Source of the DNA: Chitinophagaceae bacterium
GTDB taxonomy: Bacteria; Bacteroidota; Bacteroidia; Chitinophagales; Chitinophagaceae
Direction: 5' to 3'
Length of the DNA stretch: 14,172 nucleotides
NCBI GenBank assembly: GCA_021738605.1
Contig: JAIPBY010000039.1
Span: forward strand, 1-14,172
Position numbers and translations under genes: made by a program. Below are positions 1 through 7,450 of the stretch, piece after piece; the first letter of the stretch is position 1, and the number at the start of each line of letters is the position of its first letter. The notes beneath the pieces were generated by a model, which did not search any database, had not been told where the DNA came from, and saw only the letters and a program-made list of their open reading frames with translations.

Positions 1-50
1 CAATATTTATCAATGCTTTGAAAACAGCGATTGCGGAATACCAACAATAA
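1..50 (+). CDS. argD: C-terminal end of probable acetyl/succinylornithine aminotransferase (partial)
   Basis: The third reading frame is open from the left edge to a TAA at 48-50 and encodes IFINALKTAIAEYQQ. This looks like the terminal helix of class III aminotransferases such as ArgD, which typically end in a similar hydrophobic/alanine helix. It stops 7 bp before argF', and in Bacteroidota arginine operons argD commonly sits directly upstream of argF'. The enzyme would transaminate N-acylglutamate semialdehyde to N-acylornithine with PLP, supplying the substrate of the next gene. Only 15 residues are visible, so the identification rests on helix character and context. A second open frame across the same bases ends at 59-61, overlapping the argF' start, and cannot be excluded. 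Confidence 0.5.
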   Translation, partial: IFINALKTAIAEYQQ

Positions 51-57
51 AGCCATC

Positions 58-1038
58 ATGAAACAATTCATCTCAGCACATGACGTCCAAAACATTCCGG
101 CACTGATCAGGAAAGCCCTTGATTACAAGGCCAATCCATGGAAGGACGAAACGCTGGGCAAGCGCAAAAGAATTGGATGTCTTTTTCTGAACCCAAGCAT
201 GCGCACAAGGTTGAGCACACAGGTTGCCGCACAACAACTGGGCATGGAAACGGTGATCTTCAATGTTGGCAATGACGGCTGGTCGCTGGAATTTGAAGAG
301 GGTGCCATCATGAATGGCGAAACGGTAGAGCATGTGAAAGACGCAGCACCCATCATGGGCAATTATTTTGATATCCTTGCCATCAGGACCTTTCCCGGGC
401 TCAAGGACCGCGAAGCGGATTACGGAGAACACATCATCAAACAATTCATCCAATACGCAGGAATCCCTGTCCTGAGCCTCGAGAGTGCTACCCTGCACCC
501 GTTGCAAAGCCTGACAGACCTGGTCACCATCACTGAATCCTGGAATGCGACAAACCATGCATTGGCAGAAACCAAGGTTCAGCTGCCAAAACCCAAAGTA
601 GTGCTCACCTGGGCACCGCATGTAAAAGCGCTTCCGCAGTGCGTTGCCAACAGTTTCGCGCAGTGGGTGAATGCCTGGGGGGAAGCGGATTTTGTGATTA
701 CCCATCCCAAAGGATATGAGCTGGCTGAGGAATTTACCCAAGGGGCAACCATCGAATACGACCAGGAGAAAGCATTGAAAGATGCTGACTTTGTGTACGT
801 GAAAAACTGGAGTGCTTACTCACCATACGGAAGCCTGCCACCCTTCGGGGGAGATTGGATGTTAACAAATGAAAAAATCGGGCAAACATGCCATGCAAAA
901 GTGATGCATTGTCTGCCTGTAAGAAGAAACATAGAACTGTCTGACGAAATACTGGATGGACCAAACAGCATCATCACACAGGAAGCTTCCAACCGGGTAT
1001 GGGCCGCTCAGGCAGTGATATCATCACTACTTCAATGA
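58..1038 (+). CDS. argF': N-succinylornithine/N-acetylornithine carbamoyltransferase
   Basis: This 326-residue cytoplasmic enzyme transfers a carbamoyl group from carbamoyl phosphate to the delta-amino group of an N-acylated ornithine, giving N-acylcitrulline. Transcarbamylase motifs are all present: the carbamoyl-phosphate site SMRTR (residues 47-51), HPLQ (147-150) and HCLPVRR (284-290). The overall sequence resembles the Bacteroides fragilis SOTCase and Xanthomonas AOTCase rather than true ArgF, for example in TWAPH (184-188) and the insert around residues 250-270. The known specificity residue, Pro90 in SOTCase and Glu92 in AOTCase, falls here on Val90 (GETVEH), matching neither. I chose the ATG at 58 because the protein then aligns end to end with the family; an in-frame TTG at 31 would overlap the preceding gene. 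The gene ends in an ATGA overlap with argB, which suggests translational coupling. Identity is secure; the choice of succinyl versus acetyl substrate is not. Confidence 0.94.
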   Translation: MKQFISAHDVQNIPALIRKALDYKANPWKDETLGKRKRIGCLFLNPSMRTRLSTQVAAQQLGMETVIFNVGNDGWSLEFEEGAIMNGETVEHVKDAAPIMGNYFDILAIRTFPGLKDREADYGEHIIKQFIQYAGIPVLSLESATLHPLQSLTDLVTITESWNATNHALAETKVQLPKPKVVLTWAPHVKALPQCVANSFAQWVNAWGEADFVITHPKGYELAEEFTQGATIEYDQEKALKDADFVYVKNWSAYSPYGSLPPFGGDWMLTNEKIGQTCHAKVMHCLPVRRNIELSDEILDGPNSIITQEASNRVWAAQAVISSLLQ

Positions 1039-1820
1039 ACGAAAACAAATTATATATCATCAAAGTCGGCGGTAACATCATAGACGATGCTACCAAGCTC
1101 AGTACTTTTCTTTCCTCCTTCTCAACACTGAAAGGCAAAAAAATACTTGTGCATGGCGGAGGCAAACTGGCAACTAAACTGGCGGCAGACCTTTCTATAC
1201 CCCAGCAAATGGTTGATGGCAGAAGGATCACCGATGCTGAAACGCTGAAAGTGGTCACGATGGTGTATGCCGGGCTGATCAACAAACAGGTTGTTGCATC
1301 GCTCAATGCCATGAATGCCCCATCAATCGGGCTCTCTGGTGCTGATGGCAACTGCATCACTGCACACAAGCGGGTGCATCCAACGATTGATTTTGGATTT
1401 GTGGGAGATGTGGACAGCGTGAACACCAAGCTGATCCTTTCGCTCCTGGACATGGACCTCAACATCATCATTGCCCCCATCACACAAGACAAAACCGGTC
1501 AACTGCTGAACACCAATGCCGATACCATCGCACAAGAAATCGCCAAGGCAATGGCCCTGCATCTTCCCGTCACACTGGTCTATTCATTTGAAAAGAAAGG
1601 TGTACTGCAGGATGTCAACGATGAGAACAGTGCCATTCCTTTGATCAACAGTGCCTTGTTTGACCAGTTGAAAAAAGACAAGGCCATCTTTGCCGGGATG
1701 ATCCCCAAACTCGACAATGCCTTTGCTGCCCTGCAAGCTGGCGTAGAGAAGGTGATCATTGGAGATGCCACCGAACTCAGTGCATTGATAGAAGGAAAAA
1801 CAGGTACGGCCATCTGCTGA
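1035..1820 (+). CDS. argB: N-acetylglutamate (or N-succinylglutamate) kinase
   Basis: This 261-residue member of the amino-acid kinase family phosphorylates the gamma-carboxyl group of N-acylglutamate with ATP, the second step of arginine synthesis. It carries the N-terminal KVGGN phosphate-binding motif (Lys10), the glycine turn VHGGGK (39-44), DGRRIT (61-66) for substrate binding, the NTNAD segment ending in a likely catalytic Asp163, and the late lysine in GMIPKLD (Lys225). These correspond to Lys8, Asp162 and Lys217 of the E. coli enzyme. Length matches the short, E. coli-like class (258 residues). It lacks the extra N-terminal helix seen in arginine-inhibited kinases, so direct feedback inhibition is unlikely (inference). 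The start at 1035 overlaps the argF' stop by 4 bp; a longer in-frame version from 999 would lie inside argF' and adds no conserved residues. Whether its substrate is acetyl- or succinylglutamate follows the unresolved specificity of argF'. Confidence 0.93.
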   Translation: MNENKLYIIKVGGNIIDDATKLSTFLSSFSTLKGKKILVHGGGKLATKLAADLSIPQQMVDGRRITDAETLKVVTMVYAGLINKQVVASLNAMNAPSIGLSGADGNCITAHKRVHPTIDFGFVGDVDSVNTKLILSLLDMDLNIIIAPITQDKTGQLLNTNADTIAQEIAKAMALHLPVTLVYSFEKKGVLQDVNDENSAIPLINSALFDQLKKDKAIFAGMIPKLDNAFAALQAGVEKVIIGDATELSALIEGKTGTAIC

Positions 1821-1835
1821 TAAAAAAATAGCAAC

Positions 1836-2936
1836 ATGTCAACCACACAAAACATCACCAACAGCGCAATCGATCTTCTCAAAAAAATGATTGCCATCCC
1901 CTCCCTGAGCAGGGAGGAAAAAGAGGTGGCAGACCTGATCGAACAATATCTCCAGGAAAATGGCGTAACCACAGGCAGGCTGATCAACAATGTTTATGCC
2001 TTGAATAAATACTTTGACCCTGCCAAAAAAAGCATCCTGCTGAACTCTCACCATGATACGGTAAAGCCTGCAAAAGGGTATACCACTGATCCTTTCACTC
2101 CAACAGAAATAGAAGGACGCCTGATTGGCCTGGGCAGCAATGATGCCGGAGGCCCATTGGTTTCCTTGATTGCAACATTCATTCATTTTTTCAATAGAGA
2201 AAACCTGCCTTTCAACATCATCCTGGCAGCAACTGCTGAAGAAGAAATTTCTGGTACCAACGGCATTGAACTCCTGTTGAAAGATGGGATCTTTCTGGAT
2301 ACACTTCAAGGCAGTGACTTCATGGGAGGACTGGTGGGAGAACCCACCAAGATGCAGATGGCAGTGGCTGAACGCGGCCTGCTTGTCATGGATGCAACCG
2401 TTCATGGAAAGGCTGGTCATGCAGCCAGGGAAGAGGGCATCAATGCCATCTACCTTGCCATGCAGGATATTCAAGCCATTGCAAAAATGGATTTTGAAAA
2501 AACATCTGAACTGCTTGGCAAAACAACTGCAAAAGTAACGGTCATTGAAACTGATAACAAAGCGCACAATGTCGTACCATCCTCCTGCAGGTTTGTATTG
2601 GATGTAAGGGTAAATGAAAAATATGATTTTGACGAGGTGATTGATTGCTTGAAAGCAACCCTAAAAGCCGAATTGGTTCCCAGAAGTTTGAGGATGAAGT
2701 CCAGCATAATTGCCATGGACCATCCCATTGTAAAGGCAGGCAAAAAGCTTGGTTTATCCCACTATGGGTCGCCTACCACCAGTGACAAGGCATTGATGCC
2801 ATTTCCTGCGCTTAAAATAGGCCCTGGCGATTCAGCAAGAAGTCATACAGCGGATGAGTATATTTACATTTCAGAGATTGAAAATGGCATAAGCATGTAT
2901 GTTCAATTGATTGAAGCAACCATTTCCTTTTACTGA
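1836..2936 (+). CDS. argE: M20 family N-acyl-citrulline/ornithine deacylase (ArgE-like)
   Basis: This 366-residue zinc hydrolase of the M20 (ArgE/DapE/CPG2) family should remove the acyl group from N-acylcitrulline to give citrulline. All metal-site signatures are visible: HHDTV (His72, Asp74), SNDAGG (bridging Asp103), AEEEISG (general base Glu136 and ligand Glu137), GEPT (Glu169) and the C-terminal SHTADEY (His337). The dimerisation (lid) domain occupies roughly residues 180-285, starting after AERGLL. The gene lies 15 bp after argB and 21 bp before argH, so it is part of the arginine unit. Family sequence alone cannot separate deacetylase, desuccinylase or dipeptidase activity; the operon position makes an acylcitrulline the likely substrate. 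No oddities in length or catalytic residues. Confidence 0.88.
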   Translation: MSTTQNITNSAIDLLKKMIAIPSLSREEKEVADLIEQYLQENGVTTGRLINNVYALNKYFDPAKKSILLNSHHDTVKPAKGYTTDPFTPTEIEGRLIGLGSNDAGGPLVSLIATFIHFFNRENLPFNIILAATAEEEISGTNGIELLLKDGIFLDTLQGSDFMGGLVGEPTKMQMAVAERGLLVMDATVHGKAGHAAREEGINAIYLAMQDIQAIAKMDFEKTSELLGKTTAKVTVIETDNKAHNVVPSSCRFVLDVRVNEKYDFDEVIDCLKATLKAELVPRSLRMKSSIIAMDHPIVKAGKKLGLSHYGSPTTSDKALMPFPALKIGPGDSARSHTADEYIYISEIENGISMYVQLIEATISFY

Positions 2937-2957
2937 TCATTTCCCCAATACATTACC

Positions 2958-4265
2958 ATGAAACTTTGGAGCAAAGACAAAACATCAACAGCTGCACAAA
3001 TAGAAACCTTTACAGTTGGGAGAGACCGCGATTTTGATGTTCAAATGGCGGGCTTTGATGTGGAGGGTTCTATCGCACATGTGACCATGCTGGGTGAACA
3101 GGGGCTGATGAGCAAGGAGCAGGCTGACCTGGCTGTAACTGAACTAAAAAATATCCTGACAACGATTGAAGCCGGTCAATTCTCCATTGATGCCGGTGCA
3201 GAGGATATCCATTCACAAATTGAGTTCATGCTCACTGAACGCATCGGTGATGTCGGAAAAATGATCCACACCGGCAGAAGCAGAAATGACCAAGTGGCGG
3301 TAGACATCAAGCTCTTCCTGCGATCAGCCATCATCGATGTCAAAGATGACATGCAATCGCTTTTTGACCTGCTCATCCAAAAAAGCAATCAACACAAGGA
3401 TACGTTGATCCCCGGCTATACCCATCTTCAAATAGCCATGCCATCATCCATTGGGCTATGGCTGGGTGCCTATGCAGAAAGCCTTGTTGATGACATGGAA
3501 TTTGTTGCTGCCGCCTTTAAAGTGGTCAACAAAAATCCGCTGGGCAGTGGCGCTGGGTATGGATCTTCGTTCCCATTGAACAGGAGCCGCACCACTGCTT
3601 TGCTGCATTTCAATGCCCTCAACTACAATGCGGTGTACGCGCAAATGAGCAGGGGTAAAACGGAGAAGCTGACCGCCATGGCGCTGTCATCTGTTGCAGC
3701 TACACTGAGCCGTTTGGCGATGGACTGTTGTTTGTTCATGAGCCAGAATTTTGGCTTCATCCATTTTCCTGATGAGCTGACCACCGGCAGCAGCATCATG
3801 CCCCACAAAAAAAACCCGGATGTATTTGAATTGATCCGTGGCAAATGCAACAGGATTCAGGCGGTTCCCAATGAGCTCACCTTGCTGATCAACAATCTTC
3901 CTTCAGGATATCACCGCGACATGCAGCTGACCAAGGAAATCCTGTTTCCTGCCATGGATGAACTGCGCGCGTGCATAGAGATGATGAAACTGATGTTGAA
4001 TGCCCTTGGCGTAAGAGAGAATATTCTCACGGAAGAAAAATACAAATACCTGTTCAGCGTTGAAAAAGTCAATGAATTGGTCAACCAGGGTATTCCCTTC
4101 CGCGATGCCTATGCACAGGTTGGAAACATGATTGATCAGGGAACTTTCCATTTCGATGCTACACAAAAACTAAACCATACCCACGAAGGAAGCATTGGCA
4201 ATTTGTGTACAGCAGAGATCATTGCACAAATGCAATCTGTCGCTGCTGTAATCAAAATCGGATAA
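2958..4265 (+). CDS. argH: Argininosuccinate lyase
   Basis: This 435-residue enzyme cleaves argininosuccinate into arginine and fumarate, the last step of the pathway. It belongs to the fumarase/aspartase superfamily. The three conserved regions are HTGRSRND (104-111), GYTHLQ (153-158) and the signature loop GSSIMPHKKNPD (277-288), which carries the catalytic serine. It works as a homotetramer in the family, with active sites formed from three subunits. The N-terminus reads MKLWSKDK where proteobacterial enzymes have WGGRF; from memory this is usual in Bacteroidota, so I do not treat it as damage. It is the last gene of the operon here. Only 9 bp separate its stop from the convergent gldD stop, and no T-tract terminator is visible between them, so transcripts probably overlap or end by another mechanism. 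Confidence 0.95.
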   Translation: MKLWSKDKTSTAAQIETFTVGRDRDFDVQMAGFDVEGSIAHVTMLGEQGLMSKEQADLAVTELKNILTTIEAGQFSIDAGAEDIHSQIEFMLTERIGDVGKMIHTGRSRNDQVAVDIKLFLRSAIIDVKDDMQSLFDLLIQKSNQHKDTLIPGYTHLQIAMPSSIGLWLGAYAESLVDDMEFVAAAFKVVNKNPLGSGAGYGSSFPLNRSRTTALLHFNALNYNAVYAQMSRGKTEKLTAMALSSVAATLSRLAMDCCLFMSQNFGFIHFPDELTTGSSIMPHKKNPDVFELIRGKCNRIQAVPNELTLLINNLPSGYHRDMQLTKEILFPAMDELRACIEMMKLMLNALGVRENILTEEKYKYLFSVEKVNELVNQGIPFRDAYAQVGNMIDQGTFHFDATQKLNHTHEGSIGNLCTAEIIAQMQSVAAVIKIG

Positions 4266-4274
4266 GCAAGGATG

Positions 4275-4919
4275 CTATTGTTTCCCTTTCCAGCGAAGGG
4301 TCCTGATCAGGTGTTTGATATCCTCTTCCAGAAAATCACTGACCACGGAGATGGAGTCTGCATTGGGTGAAGCGTCAAAATACAGTGCCCCGCGCAGAAA
4401 ATGCCTTGCGGTATCAGCAACATAGAACTGCTTTGATGTTGCCGCCTCTCCTGCCACATAAAAATAAACGCCAGTGGAACCATTTTCTGTAGCAAAAGCA
4501 GAGTCAATGATTCCACTGGCCTTGATGGTATGCTTGTACGTCATTTTATAGGCTTCTTCCCGCAGGCTTTCGAAACTGTTGCCCACCACTGAATCTTTGT
4601 AGCCAGTGGGCGTTTTTATTTTGTAAACAGAACTGCCGGTGATGGATTTATAGCTGAGGTAAATCCTGCCCTGGAATTGATCAAAATTAACATTGATCCA
4701 GTATGGATTTTTGCCAGTGCTATCCGCTTCTTTTGAGATATGGGCATAGACAGGATATTCAAAAATATAGGGATACCCCGGCTCATTGAACTCCTTGTAA
4801 GCCCATTCGGGAAGGTTTATCTTGAAGTAACTCCTTGGCTTGGGCGTATGGTCGCTATTACAGGCAAAAATGAATGCAAGCAATAGAAACAGGACCAATC
4901 CGCTTGGAAATTTTTTCAT
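4275..4919 (-). CDS. gldD: Gliding motility lipoprotein GldD
   Basis: This 214-residue protein has a lipoprotein signal peptide: MKK, a hydrophobic stretch at about 8-19, then a lipobox ending at Cys20 (FIFAC). The mature protein begins NSDHTPKPRSYFKINLPE; the PKPR-x-YF-x-I start followed by a Y/F-rich segment (YPYIFEYP) is characteristic of GldD. In Flavobacterium johnsoniae GldD is required for gliding and for function of the type IX secretion system; its biochemical role is not established. It follows gldE by 8 bp on the same strand, and this pairing is typical, so the two are surely co-transcribed, probably with mutY. There is no obvious acidic surface-export signal right after the cysteine, consistent with a periplasm-facing lipoprotein (inference). 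The stop is 9 bp from the argH stop on the opposite strand. Confidence 0.88.
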   Translation of the reverse strand: MKKFPSGLVLFLLLAFIFACNSDHTPKPRSYFKINLPEWAYKEFNEPGYPYIFEYPVYAHISKEADSTGKNPYWINVNFDQFQGRIYLSYKSITGSSVYKIKTPTGYKDSVVGNSFESLREEAYKMTYKHTIKASGIIDSAFATENGSTGVYFYVAGEAATSKQFYVADTARHFLRGALYFDASPNADSISVVSDFLEEDIKHLIRTLRWKGKQ

Positions 4920-4927
4920 GACATGCT

Positions 4928-6193
4928 TTATTGCTGCGGTGCAGCGATGGTAATCTTGATCTTGTGGATGCGGTTCATGGCAACCTCAAGAACCGTGAAA
5001 GTGAAATCCTTGGCAACCAGTTCCTGGTTCAATTGGGGTATCTCGCCAGCGAGCTCCAGCACAAGCCCCGCCACCGTTTCACTATCACCCCTGATGGCAT
5101 CAAAAACCCTGTTGGGAAGTTTCATCAACTTACAGGCCTCATTGATCATCATTTTTCCTTCAAAGATGAAATTGAAATCATCAATCCTCATGTTCACAGA
5201 TTCCTCGTCATCGTATTCATCCCTGATCTCACCTACGATTTCTTCCAGAATGTCCTCCATGGTGATGATTCCATCTGTACCACCAAATTCATCCACCACA
5301 ATGGCAAAATGGGTCCTTTTCTGTTGAAAGTCTTTCAGCAGATCTTCCACCAACATTTGCTCATGGATAAAAAATGCCGGACGGAGCAGGGATTTCCAAT
5401 CAAAATCATCCGCTTTGTCCAGGTGTGGAATCAGGTCCTTGGCATGAATCATGCCTGCTATATTGTCTAGGTTTTCGTTGAACACAGGAAACCTGGAATA
5501 CTGCTGATCAGCCACCTTTTGTTTGAGTGCTGAAAAAAGGATGCCAGCTTCAACACCCTGCACATCCAGCCTGCTGCGCATCGCCCGTCTTACCGTGATG
5601 TTCCCAAACTGAGCAATGCCCTTGAGGATGTTTTTTTCCTCTTCTGAGCTTCCGTCTGCTTCTCCCAACCCCATGGCCTGATCAATTTGTTCCAGCCTGG
5701 TGCGCAGGTCATTGTTTCGGCCCAGGGATTTTTCAATATTATCGGTGATGCCAGCCGTCCATTGGCCCAAGCGGCGAAACATGATGGCATTCAACCAAAC
5801 AAAAAAAGATGAATAGTAAGCAAAGCGAATATGGTTATTGGATGCCCAAACTTTTGGCAAAAGCTCTCCAAAAAGAACAAGAATGACAATGGCAATCAGC
5901 ATGCGAATCAAAAACAAAAGAAAGCCAGTGGTTTCAGGCAACATATCATCCTTTACAAGATAGTTGCACAACAAGATGATCAGCATCCGAAAAACCATGT
6001 TTCCCACCAACATGGACGACATCAACAAACGCGGCTCCTGCAGCAATTGAAGAATTCTTGTAGATGCAGGATACTGTCGGATCTGCAAGTTTTTCAATTC
6101 CCGGTAACCCAATGAAAAAAAGGCTATTTCTGCTCCGGAGTTCATGAACAACATCAGGATAGAGGCGAGGAGCAGGATGGGAAGAACAATCAT
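4928..6193 (-). CDS. gldE: GldE: CNNM/CorC-type membrane protein with CBS domains
   Basis: The 421-residue protein has a DUF21/CNNM membrane domain with hydrophobic segments near residues 1-17, 58-79, 89-110 and 124-140, and the FGELLPK motif (108-114) typical of this transporter fold. A CBS pair follows at about 204-325, with the second CBS containing VDEFGGTDGIITMEDILEE (300-318). The CorC/HlyC C-terminal domain spans about 337-418. Related proteins are linked to Mg2+/Co2+ efflux; in gliding bacteria GldE sits with GldD and overexpression can compensate some gldD defects. An in-frame stop lies one codon upstream of the ATG at 6193, so this is the longest possible start. It lies 37 bp downstream of mutY and 8 bp upstream of gldD. 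In F. johnsoniae, as I recall, ssb lies between mutY and gldE; it is absent here. Confidence 0.88.
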   Translation of the reverse strand: MIVLPILLLASILMLFMNSGAEIAFFSLGYRELKNLQIRQYPASTRILQLLQEPRLLMSSMLVGNMVFRMLIILLCNYLVKDDMLPETTGFLLFLIRMLIAIVILVLFGELLPKVWASNNHIRFAYYSSFFVWLNAIMFRRLGQWTAGITDNIEKSLGRNNDLRTRLEQIDQAMGLGEADGSSEEEKNILKGIAQFGNITVRRAMRSRLDVQGVEAGILFSALKQKVADQQYSRFPVFNENLDNIAGMIHAKDLIPHLDKADDFDWKSLLRPAFFIHEQMLVEDLLKDFQQKRTHFAIVVDEFGGTDGIITMEDILEEIVGEIRDEYDDEESVNMRIDDFNFIFEGKMMINEACKLMKLPNRVFDAIRGDSETVAGLVLELAGEIPQLNQELVAKDFTFTVLEVAMNRIHKIKITIAAPQQ

Positions 6194-6230
6194 TGATCAA
6201 AATTACAATAATTGAACAAGATGTGGTTGA

Positions 6231-7298
6231 TCAGCGGATGGATGTTTGATAACGGGTGATGAGCCTGGGGAAAGCCAGTTGTTTGATGGATGAAATATCC
6301 GTCCAGTGGTATCCGTCCACTTTTACCAATGCTGAACTGCGCAGATACGCCATCCGGCACCGGATCTTTTGGTGCGTCAGCTGATGAACCATTTCGCCGG
6401 AAATAGAAACCACCTCTATTTTTTCTTTTTTAGCGCCCAGGTTCCAGAAAGACCAGGACTTCAATTCCTTTTCCTCAACAGGCTCATCGGTTTCCTTCAA
6501 GATGAATTCAAATAAATCCTGCCAAATGTCCTTTCCCTTCCGCTGCCTTACCAATTGTTTGCCCTTGGATTCGAGGATCAGGTAATAAAAAAACCTTTCC
6601 CTTTGCTTTATTTTTTTTGATTTGACGGGCAGCTGCTCCGTTTTTCCCTGTGCTAAAGCAAGGCATTTTTGCCGAAAAGGGCAGGCCCCACAAATGGGTT
6701 GGCGTGGTTTACAAACCGTTGCACCAAGGTCCATGATGGCCTGATTGTAGAGGGCGGGATTTTTAATGTCGAGGAGCTGCTCAGCCAGTTGCTCGAGTGC
6801 TTTTCTCCCTTCAGGAAGGTCAATCGGGGTAGAAATACCAAATACCCTTGACAATACCCTGAGTACATTCCCATCCACCACAGCCAGAGGAAGGCCAAAG
6901 GCAAAAGAACCTATGGCAGCAGCAGTATAATTGCCAACTCCGCTGAGCGTCAATAAACCTTCTTTAGAGGCAGGAAAAAGGCCTGCATGTTCCATACTAA
7001 TCGTTCTTGCCGTCTTGATCAGGTTTCTGCAGCGGCTGTAATAACCAAGTCCTTCCCATAACTTAAACACCTGATTATCAGAAGCATTGGCAAGTGTATG
7101 CACATCTGGATAGCTTTCGACGAACCGGTTGTAATAAGCAAGGCCCTGTTCAACCCTGGTTTGTTGCAGGATGACCTCACTGAGCCATATTTTGTAAGGA
7201 TCTTTTATCCCTTTCCATGGCATCATTCTGTTATTTTCTACCAAATGCCAGTTTTTCAGGGCTCTCGAAAACCACACTTTATGTTGTTTTTCAACCAC
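6231..7298 (-). CDS. mutY: A/G-specific adenine DNA glycosylase
   Basis: This 355-residue DNA repair enzyme removes adenine paired with 8-oxoguanine. The HhH-GPD catalytic domain carries SEVILQQTRV with catalytic Glu41, the LSGVGNYTAAAIGSFAF hairpin (118-134) and VVDGNV with Asp142. The [4Fe-4S] cluster loop is complete: Cys196-x6-Cys203-x2-Cys206-x5-Cys212. A C-terminal NUDIX-like domain (about 235-350), which reads 8-oxoG, contains HQLTHQK (305-311) where E. coli has the FSH loop, so the serine is replaced by threonine. The start codon is GTG at 7298; an in-frame TAA immediately precedes it, and the first ATG lies at residue 25, within the conserved N-terminus. It is divergent from the HU gene and heads the mutY-gldE-gldD unit. 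Confidence 0.95.
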   Translation of the reverse strand: MVEKQHKVWFSRALKNWHLVENNRMMPWKGIKDPYKIWLSEVILQQTRVEQGLAYYNRFVESYPDVHTLANASDNQVFKLWEGLGYYSRCRNLIKTARTISMEHAGLFPASKEGLLTLSGVGNYTAAAIGSFAFGLPLAVVDGNVLRVLSRVFGISTPIDLPEGRKALEQLAEQLLDIKNPALYNQAIMDLGATVCKPRQPICGACPFRQKCLALAQGKTEQLPVKSKKIKQRERFFYYLILESKGKQLVRQRKGKDIWQDLFEFILKETDEPVEEKELKSWSFWNLGAKKEKIEVVSISGEMVHQLTHQKIRCRMAYLRSSALVKVDGYHWTDISSIKQLAFPRLITRYQTSIR

Positions 7299-7325
7299 TT
7301 ATATCAATTTATTTTTGGTAAAAAG

Positions 7326-7356
7326 AAAAATTATGCGCAATTTTAATAGGGCCCAA
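7326..7356 (-). promoter_or_regulatory. Possible mutY promoter
   Basis: On the minus strand a TTG (7354-7356) lies 20 bp before TAATTTTT (7326-7333), which matches seven of eight positions of the Bacteroidota -7 element TAnnTTTG with an acceptable spacer to a -33 TTG. The GTG start of mutY is about 27 bp further on, giving a plausible short leader. The region is AT-rich, so a chance match is possible. Confidence 0.3.
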
Positions 7357-7360
7357 GGTG

Positions 7361-7374
7361 TTCTAGGCCTAGAA
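7361..7374. repeat. Perfect 14-bp palindrome, possible operator
   Basis: TTCTAGGCCTAGAA is its own reverse complement. It lies in the 152-bp region between the divergent mutY and HU genes, about 63 bp from the mutY start and 76 bp from the HU start. CCAA at 7353-7356 and TTGG at 7375-7378 form a further, asymmetrically placed pair of arms. With no loop it cannot form a normal RNA hairpin, which favours a binding site for a dimeric DNA-binding protein. It borders the putative mutY -33 element. The rest of 7299-7450 is AT-rich and shows no convincing HU promoter. Confidence 0.5.
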
Positions 7375-7450
7375 TTGGTAAATAAAACGTTTACGGATTT
7401 ACATCAAAAGTAAAATAAATAAAATCCAAAACTTTTAAACACGAACCAAA

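Noticed and set aside
73..741. Long minus-strand open frame (222 codons) under argF'
   Set aside because: It is a shadow of argF': the plus-strand frame carries all transcarbamylase motifs, and the antisense product has no recognisable features.
999..1034. Longer in-frame argB start inside argF'
   Set aside because: The 12 extra residues are not family-like and lie wholly in argF' coding sequence; the ATG at 1035 forms the common ATGA coupling overlap.
2958..2981. ArgH N-terminus lacking WGGRF as a sign of divergence
   Set aside because: MKLWxK-type starts are, as far as I recall, usual in Bacteroidota ArgH; all catalytic motifs are intact.
4284..4300. CCCTTTC/GAAGGG hairpin near the argH-gldD junction as a terminator
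   Set aside because: The stem is 5-6 bp, it lies inside the gldD coding end, and no T-tract follows on either strand.
6198..6205. TAATTTTG on the minus strand just before gldE as a promoter
   Set aside because: It matches TAnnTTTG, but it lies only 4 bp from the gldE ATG, would start transcription at the start codon, and has no -33 TTG at the right spacing.
7378..7402. GTAAAT...ATTTAC inverted repeat upstream of HU
   Set aside because: Six-base AT-rich arms with a 13-bp spacer are expected by chance in this AT-rich stretch.
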